Source: Stutzerimonas decontaminans
GTDB taxonomy: Bacteria > Pseudomonadota > Gammaproteobacteria > Pseudomonadales > Pseudomonadaceae
Length of the DNA: 64,000 nt
Reading direction: 5' to 3'
NCBI RefSeq assembly: GCF_000661915.1
Contig: NZ_CP007509.1
Location: forward strand, 1,302,001 to 1,366,000
Each line of letters opens with the position of its first letter. The stretch's first letter is position 1. Under the pieces are notes generated by a model. It did no database searches. It was not told where the DNA came from and saw only the letters and a program-made list of their open reading frames with translations. Below, one piece after another: positions 11,665-21,031 of this stretch. Position numbers and translations under genes: made by a program.

Positions 11665-11785
11665 GCCATCGCGCGGCATAAGCGAAGGTGATGTTCGGAG
11701 ACAGGAGCAGGCACAGACTCTAGAGTCATCGTCGAGTCCCGGCTGGTCTGCGGCCGGAAATATAAGAACAATCGAGACCGACGTC

Positions 11786-13132
11786 ATGCAGCCTTCCACC
11801 CAAGCATCCAACGCCTGGCGCGTGCTGTTTCTGCTGTTCCTGGCGAACCTGTTCAACTTCTTCGATCGCACCATTCCGGCGATCATCGCCGAGCCGATCC
11901 GCCTGGAGTGGAGCCTCAACGACTTCCAGCTCGGCCTCATCGGCACCGCCTTCACCATCGTCTACGCCATTGCCGGGCTGCCCCTGGGGCGCATGGCCGA
12001 TCTCGGTTCGCGACGCAAGATCATGGGTTGGGGGCTCACCGCCTGGAGCGGCCTGACCGCGGTCAACGGGCTGGCCTGGAACTTTTGGAGTTTCCTGCTG
12101 GTGCGCATGGGCATCGGCATCGGCGAGGCCAGTTACGCGCCCGCCGCTAACTCGCTGATCGGCGACCTGTTCCCGGCGCACAAACGCGCGCGGGCCATGG
12201 GCATCTTCATGCTCGGCCTGCCGCTGGGGCTGCTGCTGGCTTTTTTCACCATCGGCTCGATGGTCGAAGCGTTCGGCAGCTGGCGTGCGCCTTTCTTTAT
12301 CGCTGCCGTGCCAGGCCTGGTACTGGCGCTGTTTATCTTCTTCATCAAAGAGCCCAAGCGTGGCGCCGCCGAGACTGTCAAGGTATCCCAGGAGCCGGTG
12401 AAGCAGCCGATGCGCAAAGTGTTGTCGATTCGCACCTTCTGGTGGCTGGTGCTGGCCGGCCTGGCATTCAACTTCGCCACCTATGCGTGCAACGCCTTCA
12501 TGGTGCCGCTGCTGATGCGCTATCACGGTGTTTCGCTGGTCCAGGCGTCTGTCGCCACCGGCGTGATCGTCGGCTTGACCGGTCTGTTCGGGCTGACGCT
12601 GGGTGGCTGGGTTGCCGATCGCATTCACCAGCGCTTCGCCCGCGGTCGCCTGATCTTCGCGGCGGTGAGCATGCTGATTGCCACGCTCGCGACCGGCTAC
12701 GCGCTGCTCGCCGGGCGGATCGACGTGGGCCTGTTCGTTGCGGTCTTCAGCATCGGCTGGCTGTTCTCCTACAACTTCTATACCTGCGTCTACACGGCAA
12801 TTCAGGACGTGGTCGAGCCGCGTCTGCGGGCCACGGCCATGGCGCTGTTCTTCGCCGGGCTGTATCTGCTCGGTGGCGGTATGGGGACGGTAGTGGTCGG
12901 TCTGCTTTCGGACCATTTCGCCGAAGCGGCCATGCTCGCCGCGGGCGCCAGCGAGATGGCCGAGGCCTTCCGCGCCGAGGGGCTGCACGGGGCGATGTAC
13001 CTGATACCCGCCTCGTTGCTGCTGACCATGTTGTTCCTCTTCCAGGCGTCGCGGACCTTCTGTGCCGATGCCAAGCGCATGACTGCCGGGATGACGGCCG
13101 ATGCGCCCGGCGCGGAGGCAGTGCCCGCCTGA
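11786..13132 (+). CDS. Spinster-like MFS transporter
   Basis: 448-residue inner-membrane carrier with twelve hydrophobic segments. It shows the family features NLFNFFDRTIPAIIAEPIR in TM1, the loop 2-3 motif GRMADLGSRRKIM, GIGIGEASYAPAANSLIGD in TM4 and GGWVADRIHQR in the second half. This Spinster-type group transports varied lipids, sugars or aromatic acids, so the substrate cannot be told. It lies 121 bases after the isomerase gene on the same strand and is followed by a strong terminator, so it may belong to the same transcript. Confidence 0.85.
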   Translation: MQPSTQASNAWRVLFLLFLANLFNFFDRTIPAIIAEPIRLEWSLNDFQLGLIGTAFTIVYAIAGLPLGRMADLGSRRKIMGWGLTAWSGLTAVNGLAWNFWSFLLVRMGIGIGEASYAPAANSLIGDLFPAHKRARAMGIFMLGLPLGLLLAFFTIGSMVEAFGSWRAPFFIAAVPGLVLALFIFFIKEPKRGAAETVKVSQEPVKQPMRKVLSIRTFWWLVLAGLAFNFATYACNAFMVPLLMRYHGVSLVQASVATGVIVGLTGLFGLTLGGWVADRIHQRFARGRLIFAAVSMLIATLATGYALLAGRIDVGLFVAVFSIGWLFSYNFYTCVYTAIQDVVEPRLRATAMALFFAGLYLLGGGMGTVVVGLLSDHFAEAAMLAAGASEMAEAFRAEGLHGAMYLIPASLLLTMLFLFQASRTFCADAKRMTAGMTADAPGAEAVPA

Positions 13133-13156
13133 TACGGCGTTGCGTTATGGGGTTTG

Positions 13157-13190
13157 TGCCCGGACCATCGATGGCCGGGCATTTTTTTTT
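13157..13190 (+). terminator. Rho-independent terminator after the MFS gene
   Basis: Stem TGCCCGG (13157-13163) pairs with CCGGGCA (13175-13181), with an inner CCAT/ATGG extension, followed directly by a run of nine or more T. Confidence 0.9.
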
Positions 13191-13295
13191 TCGTCTGGAG
13201 AAAGCCATCGAGTGGCCAACCGACGATAGGCCTGCATCGGCGGGCCGCCTCCTTTACACTGCGCGGCCGTTTTTTCAGTACCCGTGGAACACGCC

Positions 13296-14561
13296 ATGCT
13301 CAACGCCTCATCCGCCCGCGCCTGCGGCATCGACTTCGGTACTTCCAACTCCACGGTTGGTTGGTGGCGCCCGGACATGGACCCGCTGATCGCGCTGGAG
13401 GGCGAGCAGCCGACCTTGCCTTCGGTAGTGTTCTTCAACCTCGAGGAGCGCCGGCCGGTCTATGGTCGCCAAGCGTTGAGCGAATACCTCGAAGGCTACG
13501 AAGGGCGCCTGATGCGCTCGCTCAAGAGCCTGCTCGGCTCGAAGCTGTTGAAAAGCGAAACCACGGTGCTTGGCAGCGCCATGCCGTTCAAGGAAATCCT
13601 CGGCCTGTTCCTCGGCACCCTCAAGCAGCGCGCTGAGACGGCTGCGGGCCGGCCATTCGAGCAGGTCGTGCTGGGGCGGCCGGTGTTTTTCGTCGATGAC
13701 GACCCGCAGGCCGACCGGGAGGCGGCCGACACCCTGGCCGCTGCCGCCCGCAAGATCGGCTTCAAGGACGTGTCCTTCCAGTACGAGCCGATCGCCGCTG
13801 CTTTCGATTACGAGTCGCGTATCGAATGTGAAGAGCGCGTGCTGATCGTGGATATCGGCGGTGGTACCTCCGACTTCTCGCTGGTGCGGCTATCGCCCGA
13901 GCGCCGGTCTGTCGATGATCGCCAGGCGGACATTCTTGCTACTGGCGGCGTGCACATCGGCGGAACCGACTTCGACAAGCAGCTCAGCCTGAGCGGGGTG
14001 ATGCCGCTGTTCGGCTATGGCAGCCGGATGAAGAGCGACGCACCGATGCCGACCAGTACGCACCTCAACCTGGCCACCTGGCACACCATCAATGCAGTCT
14101 ACGCGCCGGCCTCGCTACGGGCGTTGCAGAGCATGCGCTACGACATCGTCGACCCCACCGGCATTGATCGGTTGTACCGCCTGATCGAACAGCGTGCCGG
14201 GCACTGGCTGGCCATGCAGGTGGAGCAGGGCAAGATCGAGCTGACCGAGGCGGAGCGTTTCGCCATCGATTTCCAGCGTATCGAACCGCAATTGCAGGCC
14301 GAGCTGACGCGCCAGGGTTTCGAAAGCGCCATCGCCGCACTGCTTGACCGTATCGGTGGCAGCATCGCGCAGCTGCTGGCGGATGCCGGCGTGCGCCACG
14401 ATGAGGTCGATACGGTGTTCTTCACCGGTGGCTCCAGCGCCATTCCGGCATTGCGCGACAGCGTTGCCGGGCTGTTGCCCCGTGCACGGCATGTGGAAGG
14501 CAATCGCTTCGGCAGTATCGGCAGCGGATTGGCCATCGAGGCGCGCAAGCGCTACGGTTGA
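13296..14561 (+). CDS. yegD: Hsp70-family protein YegD
   Basis: 421-residue Hsp70-like ATPase domain without the full substrate-binding domain. The phosphate-1 motif GIDFGTSNSTVGWW is near residue 10, the phosphate-2 motif LIVDIGGGTSDFSLVRL near 180, and the adenosine motif VFFTGGSSAIPAL near 375. YegD proteins have no settled function. The ATG at 13296 was preferred; a GTG four codons upstream is possible. It is followed on the same strand by a CHAD-domain gene 116 bases downstream. Confidence 0.9.
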   Translation: MLNASSARACGIDFGTSNSTVGWWRPDMDPLIALEGEQPTLPSVVFFNLEERRPVYGRQALSEYLEGYEGRLMRSLKSLLGSKLLKSETTVLGSAMPFKEILGLFLGTLKQRAETAAGRPFEQVVLGRPVFFVDDDPQADREAADTLAAAARKIGFKDVSFQYEPIAAAFDYESRIECEERVLIVDIGGGTSDFSLVRLSPERRSVDDRQADILATGGVHIGGTDFDKQLSLSGVMPLFGYGSRMKSDAPMPTSTHLNLATWHTINAVYAPASLRALQSMRYDIVDPTGIDRLYRLIEQRAGHWLAMQVEQGKIELTEAERFAIDFQRIEPQLQAELTRQGFESAIAALLDRIGGSIAQLLADAGVRHDEVDTVFFTGGSSAIPALRDSVAGLLPRARHVEGNRFGSIGSGLAIEARKRYG

Positions 14562-14677
14562 GGCGGGAACCTCCGTGCCGCCGACACAAATCTTCACATT
14601 GCCGGGATAACACCCGGATTGGCGTGCGGGTCTCAATACGGATGCTCCAGCGGAGCGTGTCATTGAGGAAAACGCAA

Positions 14678-15586
14678 ATGGCCTATCGAATACGCCCGGC
14701 GCGCAATGCTGCCAAAGAGGTGCGCAAGGCTGCGCTGGGGCGCATCAACAAGGCAATCCAGGCGCTCTGTGTCGAACCGTCCGAGCGTGCCGAGGGCGTC
14801 CACCAGGCCCGCAAGCGCTTCAAGGAATTGCGCGCGCTGCTGCGGTTGGTGCGTGAACCGCTGGGTGCGCGATTCAATATCGATAATCGCCGCCTGCGCG
14901 ATGCCGGGCGACGCCTGGCCGAGTCGCGCGATGCCGCCGCCATGCTGGAGAGCTGGGACGCCTTGGCGCGCACTGATCAGCCATTGTTCGTCAGCGATGC
15001 GTTCCGGCAGATCCGTCTGCGCTTGCAGCAGCGCGCTGCGCCGGATGGCGAGGTGCATACCGGCTTCGATGTCGAGGTGACGCAGGTGCTGGGTGAGCTG
15101 CGCTCGCTGACTCAGCAGGTGCGGCATTGGAAATTGCCGGGCAAGGGCTTTGGCTTGCTGGCCGCGGGTTTTCGGCGGACCTACGCCGACGGCGTGCGAG
15201 ATCTCGCGCGAGCGCAGAAGGCGGACTCGGACGAGTTGCTCCACGAGTGGCGCAAACGGGTGAAGGACCACTGGTATCACTGCCAGCTGCTGTCTCCGTG
15301 CTGGCCGGATGCGCTGGAAAGCCGTGCGGAACAGCTCAAGCAGGTCGCCGACGCGCTGGGTGACGATCACGACCTGGCGGTGATGACTGAGCTGATGCAG
15401 GGCGAGCCGGAGCTGTTCGGTACGCCGGAAACACGTGAAGCATTGCAGCGCAGCATCGAGCAGCGGCGGGGGCAATTGCAGCAGCGCGCGTTGCGCCTCG
15501 GTCGTCGCTTGTATGCCGAACGGCCAAAAGCACTGGCGGAGCGGGTCGGGGCGTACTGGCGTATCGCGCGTAAAGAACAGGAGTAG
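14678..15586 (+). CDS. CHAD domain-containing protein
   Basis: 302-residue Arg/Lys-rich helical protein with two CHAD units. Conserved His and basic residues appear in VHQARKRFKELRALLRLV (first unit) and LLHEWRKRVKDHWYHCQLL, ADALGDDHDLAVM (second unit). CHAD domains bind inorganic polyphosphate through such basic helices; this is established for the family and not shown here. The start MAYRIRPARNAAKEV follows a TGAGGA ribosome-binding site. There is no signal peptide. It lies downstream of yegD and converges on rapA. Confidence 0.88.
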   Translation: MAYRIRPARNAAKEVRKAALGRINKAIQALCVEPSERAEGVHQARKRFKELRALLRLVREPLGARFNIDNRRLRDAGRRLAESRDAAAMLESWDALARTDQPLFVSDAFRQIRLRLQQRAAPDGEVHTGFDVEVTQVLGELRSLTQQVRHWKLPGKGFGLLAAGFRRTYADGVRDLARAQKADSDELLHEWRKRVKDHWYHCQLLSPCWPDALESRAEQLKQVADALGDDHDLAVMTELMQGEPELFGTPETREALQRSIEQRRGQLQQRALRLGRRLYAERPKALAERVGAYWRIARKEQE

Positions 15587-15682
15587 GCGACCTACGCCTT
15601 TACGACTCCGCCCTGGCAGTATCGGCCCGCCTCGTTCAGGTCGAGAACGAGGCAGTCCAGTGCGGGCGTGTTGACCTGAACG

Positions 15683-15700
15683 GGTGGGTTTTAGCCCACC
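15683..15700. terminator. Hairpin between the CHAD gene and rapA
   Basis: GGTGGG, six-base loop, CCCACC. The hairpin could end transcripts from either side. It also resembles short dispersed palindromes common between convergent genes in pseudomonads. There is no long T run on either side. Confidence 0.5.
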
Positions 15701-15731
15701 TTCAGAACATACGGGGCAAAGCGCTGCCGGC

Positions 15732-18581
15732 TCAACCGGCGACCAGCACTCGTATCGCTTCCAACCGCAAGGCCGCCTTTTCCAGTGCCGCCTGGCCATC
15801 TTCGCGCTGCCGACGCAGGGCTTCGATCTCGCTGTCGCGCACGCTTGGATTGACCGCCTGCAGGGCTACCAGGCGCGCCAGTTCCTCGTCCAGGCCGGCC
15901 TTGAGCTTGCGTTGCGCCTCGGCAACGCGCTCGCTGTGACGCGGTGCAATCTTGGCTTCGGCGGCGGCGATCTGCGTCGCCAGCACGTCGCGCTGGGCCT
16001 GAACGAACTTGTTGGCGCTGGCCCGCGGCACGCTTTCCAGCTGATCGTTGAGCGTATCGAAGGCCACCTTCGAGGCCAGGTCATTGCCGTTGCCGTCCAG
16101 CAGGCAGCGCAGCGCCAGCGGCGGCAGGAAGCGGCTCAGTTGCAGCGCGCGCGGCGCCACCACTTCACTGACGAACAGCAGCTCCAGCAGCACGGTGCCC
16201 GGCTTGAGCGCCTTGTTCTTGATCAGCGCGACCGCGGTGTTGCCCATGGAGCCGGACAGCACCAGGTCCATGCCGCCCTGCACCATGGGGTGTTCCCAGG
16301 TGAGGAACTGCATGTCTTCACGGGCCAGGGCCTGCTCGCGGTCATAGGTGATGGTCACTGCCTCGTCGTCACCCAACGGGAAACTGGCATCCAGCATTTT
16401 CTCGCTGGGGCGCAGTATCAAGGCGTTTTCCGAGTGGTCCTCGCTGTCGATACCGAACGCGTCGAATAGCTGCTCCATGTAGATCGGCAGAGCGAACTGG
16501 TCGTCCTGCTCCTCGATCGCTTCGACCAGCGCCTTGCCTTGTTCGCCGCCGCCGGAGTTGAGCTCCAGCAGGCGATCGCGACCGCTGTGCAGTTCGGCTT
16601 CCAGACGCTCGCGCTCGGCGCGTGCTTCGTCGATCAGCTGCTGATAGGTGTCATCGTCACCTTCTTCCAGCTGTGCCAGCAGCTGCGGACCGAAGCGATG
16701 CTGCAGTGCATTGCCGGTCGGACAGGTGTTGAGGAAGGCGTTCAGGGCCTGGTGATACCACTGGAACAGGCGTTCCTGCGGGCTGGTTTCCAGGTACGGC
16801 ACGTGCAGCTGGATGGTGTGCTGCTGGCCGATGCGGTCGAGACGGCCGATGCGCTGCTCGAGCAGGTCCGGGTGCGCCGGCAGGTCGAACAGCACCAGAT
16901 GGTGGCTGAACTGGAAGTTGCGGCCTTCACTGCCGATCTCCGAACAGATCAGCACCTGCGCGCCGAATTCCTCGTCGGCGAAGTACGCCGCGGCGCGGTC
17001 GCGTTCGAGGATGCTCATGCCCTCGTGGAACACCGTGGCCGGAATGCCGGAGCGCACGCGCAGCGCGTCTTCCAGATCGAGGGCGGTTTCGGCATGGGCG
17101 CAGATGACCAGCACCTTGAACTTCTTCAGCATCTTCAGCGTGTCGATCAGCCATTCAACACGCGGATCGAACTGCCACCAGCGGTTACTCGCCTCGCCGT
17201 CGTCCTGCTGGCTCTGGAAGGCGACTTCCGGATACAGCTCGGCGTGCTCGCCCAGCGGCAGCTCCAGGTATTCGGCCGGGCAGGGCAGCGGATACGGATG
17301 CAGCTGGCGCTCCGGGAAACCCTGCACGGCGGCACGGGTATTGCGGAACAACAGGCGGCCGGTGCCGTGACGGTCGAGCAGTTCGCGGATCAGGCGGCTG
17401 CTGGCCTCGATGTCGCCGTCAGTGGCGGCGGCGAGCAGGGCTTCGCCCTCGGCGCCGAGGAAATCGTGAATGGTCTGGTGTGCCTGCTGCGAGAGACGGC
17501 CCTCGTCGAGCAGCTCCTGCACGGCTTCGGCCACCGGCTGATAGCTGGAGCTTTCGGCGCGGAAGGCTTCGAGGTCGTGGAAGCGATTCGGGTCGAGCAG
17601 GCGCAGACGGGCGAAGTGGCTGTCCAGACCGAGCTGTTCCGGAGTTGCAGTCAGCAGCAGCACCCCGGGGATCACTTCGGCCAGCTGTTCGACCAGTTTG
17701 TATTCGGCGCTGGCACCTTCCGGGTGCCAGACCAGATGGTGCGCTTCGTCCACCACCAGCACGTCCCAGCCGGCGGCAAAGGCGGCATCCTGGGCGCGTT
17801 CGTCTTCCTTCAGCCATTCCAGCGAAACCAGTGCCAGCTGGGTGTCCTCGAACGGGTTGCTGGCATCGCTTTCGATGAAGCGCTCGGCATCGAACAGGGC
17901 GACTTCCAGGTTGAAGCGGCGGCGCATCTCCACCAGCCACTGGTGCTGGAGGTTTTCCGGAACCAGGATCAGCACCCGGTTGGCGCGGCCGGAGAGCAAC
18001 TGGCGATGGATGATCAGGCCGGCTTCGATGGTCTTGCCCAGGCCCACTTCGTCGGCCAGCAGCACGCGCGGAGCGATGCGGTCGGCGACTTCCTTGGCGA
18101 TGTGCAGCTGGTGCGCAATGGGTTGCGCACGCACGCCGCCGAGGCCCCACAGCGAAGACTGCAACTGGGCGCTCTGGTGTTGCAGGGTGTAGTAGCGCAG
18201 GCTGAACCACGCGAGCGGGTCGATCTGCCCGGCAAACAGGCGGTCGCTGGCCAGGCGGAACTGGATGAAGTTGGACAGCTGGGTTTCCGGCAGGGTGCGG
18301 GCTTCGTTCTGTGCGGTCAGACCGTGGTAGATCAGCAGGCCGTCGACGTCGTCGACCTCGCGCACGGTCATCTTCCAGCCTTCGAAATGGGTGATCTCGT
18401 CGCCGGGAACGAAGCGCACCCGCGTCAATGGGGCGCTGCGAGTGGCGTACTGGCGCGTTTCGCCGGTCGCCGGGTAGAGCACGGTGAGCATCCGTCCATC
18501 CTGGGTCAGGATGGTTCCGAGGCCGAGTTCTGCCTCGCTGTCGCTGATCCAGCGTTGCCCCGGTAGATACTGCTGCGCCAT
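15732..18581 (-). CDS. rapA: RNA polymerase-associated ATPase RapA (HepA)
   Basis: 949-residue SWI2/SNF2 ATPase that binds RNA polymerase and promotes its recycling after termination. The N-terminal Tudor-like part begins [20 protein letters not shown]. The helicase core shows motif [17 protein letters not shown] (about residue 175), motif [12 protein letters not shown], motif [14 protein letters not shown], and in the second RecA domain [18 protein letters not shown] and [11 protein letters not shown]. The length matches E. coli RapA (968). All motifs look intact. It is monocistronic. Confidence 0.96.
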   Translation of the reverse strand: MAQQYLPGQRWISDSEAELGLGTILTQDGRMLTVLYPATGETRQYATRSAPLTRVRFVPGDEITHFEGWKMTVREVDDVDGLLIYHGLTAQNEARTLPETQLSNFIQFRLASDRLFAGQIDPLAWFSLRYYTLQHQSAQLQSSLWGLGGVRAQPIAHQLHIAKEVADRIAPRVLLADEVGLGKTIEAGLIIHRQLLSGRANRVLILVPENLQHQWLVEMRRRFNLEVALFDAERFIESDASNPFEDTQLALVSLEWLKEDERAQDAAFAAGWDVLVVDEAHHLVWHPEGASAEYKLVEQLAEVIPGVLLLTATPEQLGLDSHFARLRLLDPNRFHDLEAFRAESSSYQPVAEAVQELLDEGRLSQQAHQTIHDFLGAEGEALLAAATDGDIEASSRLIRELLDRHGTGRLLFRNTRAAVQGFPERQLHPYPLPCPAEYLELPLGEHAELYPEVAFQSQQDDGEASNRWWQFDPRVEWLIDTLKMLKKFKVLVICAHAETALDLEDALRVRSGIPATVFHEGMSILERDRAAAYFADEEFGAQVLICSEIGSEGRNFQFSHHLVLFDLPAHPDLLEQRIGRLDRIGQQHTIQLHVPYLETSPQERLFQWYHQALNAFLNTCPTGNALQHRFGPQLLAQLEEGDDDTYQQLIDEARAERERLEAELHSGRDRLLELNSGGGEQGKALVEAIEEQDDQFALPIYMEQLFDAFGIDSEDHSENALILRPSEKMLDASFPLGDDEAVTITYDREQALAREDMQFLTWEHPMVQGGMDLVLSGSMGNTAVALIKNKALKPGTVLLELLFVSEVVAPRALQLSRFLPPLALRCLLDGNGNDLASKVAFDTLNDQLESVPRASANKFVQAQRDVLATQIAAAEAKIAPRHSERVAEAQRKLKAGLDEELARLVALQAVNPSVRDSEIEALRRQREDGQAALEKAALRLEAIRVLVAG

Positions 18582-18733
18582 GCTGCCTCCCTCTGTGAAA
18601 AAAGCCGGCTATGGTAACGGAACGTCGCCATCAGAGCGACGGCCGATGGCGACTGCGTGACGCATGAAGTGTAGCGGTCCTGTTAAAGTTGGCTGGTGCC
18701 ACGCCGATTCATCGGTAAAGAGGGGTAACGAGC

Positions 18734-19030
18734 ATGCTGCCACCCATCCCATCAGGCGTATTTCCGGTCAACGCTCAGCAGGACGTGGTCAAGCCTCGTC
18801 CGGAAATTGCTCCGGTGACCCCCGTGCAGCCGAGCTCCAGCGAAAGCGCAGTCAGCCTCGACCGCCGGCACCCTCAAGAGAGCGAGCAGATGTTGCGCGA
18901 CGAGCAGCGGCGGCGTCAGCGTCGGGGTTACACCCCGGAGGAGCTAGCGACCGGCGAGACCGATGAGCAGGACCAGGCCGAGCTTGAGGAGCTACCGCGG
19001 CAGGGGCTCTGGGTTGATGTCGAGGTCTGA
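18734..19030 (+). CDS. Conserved small hydrophilic protein, function unknown
   Basis: 98-residue protein with a Pro/Val-rich N-terminal half and a charged C-terminal half (DEQRRRQRRGYTPEELA, then an acidic stretch). No signal peptide, membrane segment or recognised domain; it looks disordered. I am fairly sure it is real because of its GC-rich third codon positions, the AGAGGGG ribosome-binding site nine bases before the ATG, and a 14-base overlap with the AlkB-like gene. A role cannot be given. Confidence 0.7.
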   Translation: MLPPIPSGVFPVNAQQDVVKPRPEIAPVTPVQPSSSESAVSLDRRHPQESEQMLRDEQRRRQRRGYTPEELATGETDEQDQAELEELPRQGLWVDVEV

Positions 19031-19649
19031 GGTGTTCACGACCGACCCGATCCACGCTTCATCGACCGAGTTGCCGGATGCCGCACTGGACTACCAACCG
19101 GGGTGGGCCGACAGCGAAACCGCCGATGCCTGGCTGGAGGAACTCATCAGCGCCACGCCCTGGTCGCAACCCGAAATTCGCATCTATGGCCGCCAGGTTG
19201 CAGTACCACGCATGGTCGCCTGGTACGGCGACGCGGACGCCGGGTATCGCTATTCCGGCCTACGCCATGATCCTCTGGCCTGGACGCCGCTGTTGCACGA
19301 CATCCGTGAGCGTCTGCAGAAGGAGACCGGCCACCGCTTCAACGGCGTGTTGCTGAACCTGTATCGCGACGGACGCGACGCCATGGGCTGGCACAGTGAC
19401 GATGAGCCTGAGCTGGGCGATTGCCCTACGGTCGCTTCGCTGAGCCTGGGCGCCGAGCGGCGCTTCGACCTGCGACGCAAGGGCAGCGGGCGGATTCAAC
19501 ATTCGTTCCTCCTTCACCATGGCTCGCTACTGGTCATGAGTGGCGCGACGCAGCATCATTGGCAACATCAGATCGCGCGGACCAGCAAGGTGCTGCAGCC
19601 GCGCCTGAATCTGACTTTCCGCCTGATCCAGACGAGGCCGAGTAGATGA
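19017..19649 (+). CDS. AlkB-like 2-oxoglutarate/Fe(II) dioxygenase
   Basis: 210-residue cytoplasmic protein of the AlkB/ALKBH2 type, which removes alkyl damage from nucleic acid bases by oxidation. Visible motifs are PRMVAWYGD, the substrate-lid region FNGVLLNLYRDGRDAMGWHSD (first His and Asp iron ligands in HSDDE), the distal His in GATQHHWQH, and the 2-oxoglutarate-binding Arg in RLNLTFRLI. The start ATG at 19017 lies inside the upstream gene; a GTG at 19033 is possible. Its stop overlaps the next small gene (ATGA). Confidence 0.88.
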   Translation: MSRSEVFTTDPIHASSTELPDAALDYQPGWADSETADAWLEELISATPWSQPEIRIYGRQVAVPRMVAWYGDADAGYRYSGLRHDPLAWTPLLHDIRERLQKETGHRFNGVLLNLYRDGRDAMGWHSDDEPELGDCPTVASLSLGAERRFDLRRKGSGRIQHSFLLHHGSLLVMSGATQHHWQHQIARTSKVLQPRLNLTFRLIQTRPSR

Positions 19650-19807
19650 GTAGCGACGAGAAGTTGATCGACTTCAGTGCAGAGCGCGCCAAGCGCATTC
19701 ATGACCTCAACGACAAGCGTCTTGAAGACATGCGTAAGACCTTCGAGCAGGTCCTGCCGCTGGGCAAGGCGAAGAAAAAGGGAAAGCGCGCTCCAAAGAA
19801 GCGTTAA
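19646..19807 (+). CDS. Small basic-tailed protein, function unknown
   Basis: 53-residue protein, MSSDEKLIDFSAERAKRIHD at its start and a Lys/Arg-rich end (KAKKKGKRAPKKR). The N-terminal part is predicted to be helical and charged; the tail suggests nucleic acid or ribosome contact, which is only inference. The ATG overlaps the AlkB-like stop as ATGA, giving tight coupling. The reading frame has the usual GC-rich third positions. Confidence 0.72.
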   Translation: MSSDEKLIDFSAERAKRIHDLNDKRLEDMRKTFEQVLPLGKAKKKGKRAPKKR

Positions 19808-19915
19808 TCAGCTTCCTCCTCCATATCGCACAGATCAATTCGCTATTAGCCGGTCGGATCTCGCTGCGCTTTTGCTCCTGCCCCGCTGTTTTTCGCCTCC
19901 AATACCCCTGTTTTC

Positions 19916-19929
19916 TTGACTTGGATCAG
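19916..19929 (+). promoter_or_regulatory. Distal ANR/FNR-like box upstream of ccoM
   Basis: TTGACTTGGATCAG matches the FNR/ANR pattern TTGAT-N4-ATCAA in eight of ten positions. It is 50 bases upstream of the better box, five helical turns, so both would face the same side. Confidence 0.55.
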
Positions 19930-19965
19930 TCGTTGCGCACGGCTGTGCGCGCCGCTTTGCGGCCA

Positions 19966-19979
19966 TTGACCCGGGTCAA
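19966..19979 (+). promoter_or_regulatory. Proximal ANR/FNR-like box of the ccoM promoter
   Basis: TTGACCCGGGTCAA is a perfect palindrome with one change per half from the ANR/FNR consensus. Its centre at 19972.5 would put a class II start site near 20014; a -10-like TTTAAC/TTAACT lies at 20000-20006, which fits. This predicts oxygen-limited induction of ccoM, in keeping with a high-affinity cbb3 oxidase subunit. Confidence 0.7.
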
Positions 19980-20048
19980 TTTTTTTAGGGGGGAGCGGGT
20001 TTAACTTGAACCCATCGAACAGCGAATCAAGTTTCGGAGGTAGGTCTC

Positions 20049-20162
20049 ATGTTTGTCGATGATGTGGTGCTCGCAGGGGTGGTCACGGTCGGCCTGATGG
20101 TCGCCTTCTTCGCAGGTTTCGGATATTTCGTTTGGCGGGACGCTCACAAGAAAAAGAGCTGA
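20049..20162 (+). CDS. ccoM: cbb3-type cytochrome c oxidase small subunit CcoM
   Basis: 37-residue single-pass membrane protein: short N-terminus MFVDD, one hydrophobic helix (VVLAGVVTVGLMVAFFAGFG), then a basic end YFVWRDAHKKKS. It matches my memory of CcoM, the small extra subunit of the P. stutzeri cbb3 oxidase that stabilises the complex. It is not linked to ccoNOQP here. A GGAGG ribosome-binding site lies eight bases before the ATG, ANR-like boxes lie upstream and a strong terminator follows, so it is a single-gene transcript. The identification rests on recall and not on an alignment. Confidence 0.82.
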   Translation: MFVDDVVLAGVVTVGLMVAFFAGFGYFVWRDAHKKKS

Positions 20163-20195
20163 TTCCGCCTGACTCAAAGAGCACGCAAGGCATTT

Positions 20196-20222
20196 AGGCG
20201 ACTTCATAGTCGCCTTTTTTTT
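20196..20222 (+). terminator. Rho-independent terminator of ccoM
   Basis: Perfect 8-bp stem AGGCGACT/AGTCGCCT with loop TCAT, followed by eight T. It lies 34 bases after the ccoM stop. Confidence 0.92.
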
Positions 20223-20281
20223 GCTCTTTTTTCTCTTTTTTGCGACTGGTGTGCCCGCACCTTGCGGCGCGGGCCAGTTGA

Positions 20282-20752
20282 TCAGCCGATGCTGATCGGT
20301 GGCAGTTCTTTCAGCTCAACCGTTTCCTGCTTGCGCGGGGCGAGTACTTCCGCTTCGCCATCCACGACCAGTTCATCGTTCTGGTTGAACACCCGCGTGG
20401 CAATGCGGACGCGGTTCTTCGGCAGCTTCTCAAGAATTTCCAAGCGTACGCTCAGCGTGTCGTTGATCTTCACTGGGCGGGTGAATTTCATGGTCTGGCC
20501 AAGATAGATGGTGCCTGGCCCCGGCATGGTGCACGCCACCGCGGCGCTGATCAGCGCTCCACTGAACATGCCATGAGCGATGCGCTCCTTGAACAGCGTG
20601 CTTGCAGCGAAATCGGCGTCCAGATGCACTGGGTTGCGGTCGCCGGACATGGCGGCGAACAGCTGGATATCCCTTTCTTCCACGTGTTTTTCGAAGCTCG
20701 CTTGCTGGCCGACTTCCAGTTCGGCATAGGGCGTGTTGCTGATGGTGCTCAT
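20282..20752 (-). CDS. phaJ: (R)-specific enoyl-CoA hydratase, MaoC/PhaJ family
   Basis: 156-residue single hot-dog enzyme. The hydratase-2 motif with catalytic Asp and His is FAAMSGDRNPVHLDADFA near residue 33-50, and ERIAHGMFSGALISAAV follows. It hydrates 2-enoyl-CoA from beta-oxidation to (R)-3-hydroxyacyl-CoA, which can feed polyhydroxyalkanoate synthesis. Divergent placement next to two fadD genes is as for phaJ4 in P. putida, which supports the PhaJ4 reading. The ATG at 20752 gives the usual family length; an upstream start would add 41 unrelated residues. Confidence 0.85.
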   Translation of the reverse strand: MSTISNTPYAELEVGQQASFEKHVEERDIQLFAAMSGDRNPVHLDADFAASTLFKERIAHGMFSGALISAAVACTMPGPGTIYLGQTMKFTRPVKINDTLSVRLEILEKLPKNRVRIATRVFNQNDELVVDGEAEVLAPRKQETVELKELPPISIG

Positions 20753-21031
20753 GGACTGTCCTCTGAGATGGAGCGGTGCGCCGAATGCTGCGCCCGACGG
20801 GTCGAATCTGGTTCGGCGCTGACCGACACAGCCGGCCATTTGCGCGCTGGGCAGCATTCTAGAGGCATGTCCCACACTTGTCCCGAGCCTGGGCGCGTTC
20901 GGTGCCGTGACGAAAGATTCACATCAGTGATTTGTGCGGCTTGGGCTGTTGCGTAGCGACGTCGACCTGATAAGTTCGCCAGAGCCCGCTGTGCGTGGGT
21001 CAGACACTCTCAGGTAAAGAGGCCAATAACA

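Noticed and set aside
16539..18566. 675-codon open frame antisense to rapA
   Set aside because: It exactly shadows rapA, has Gln/Val/Ala-rich low-quality sequence and no family resemblance; a usual effect of high GC.
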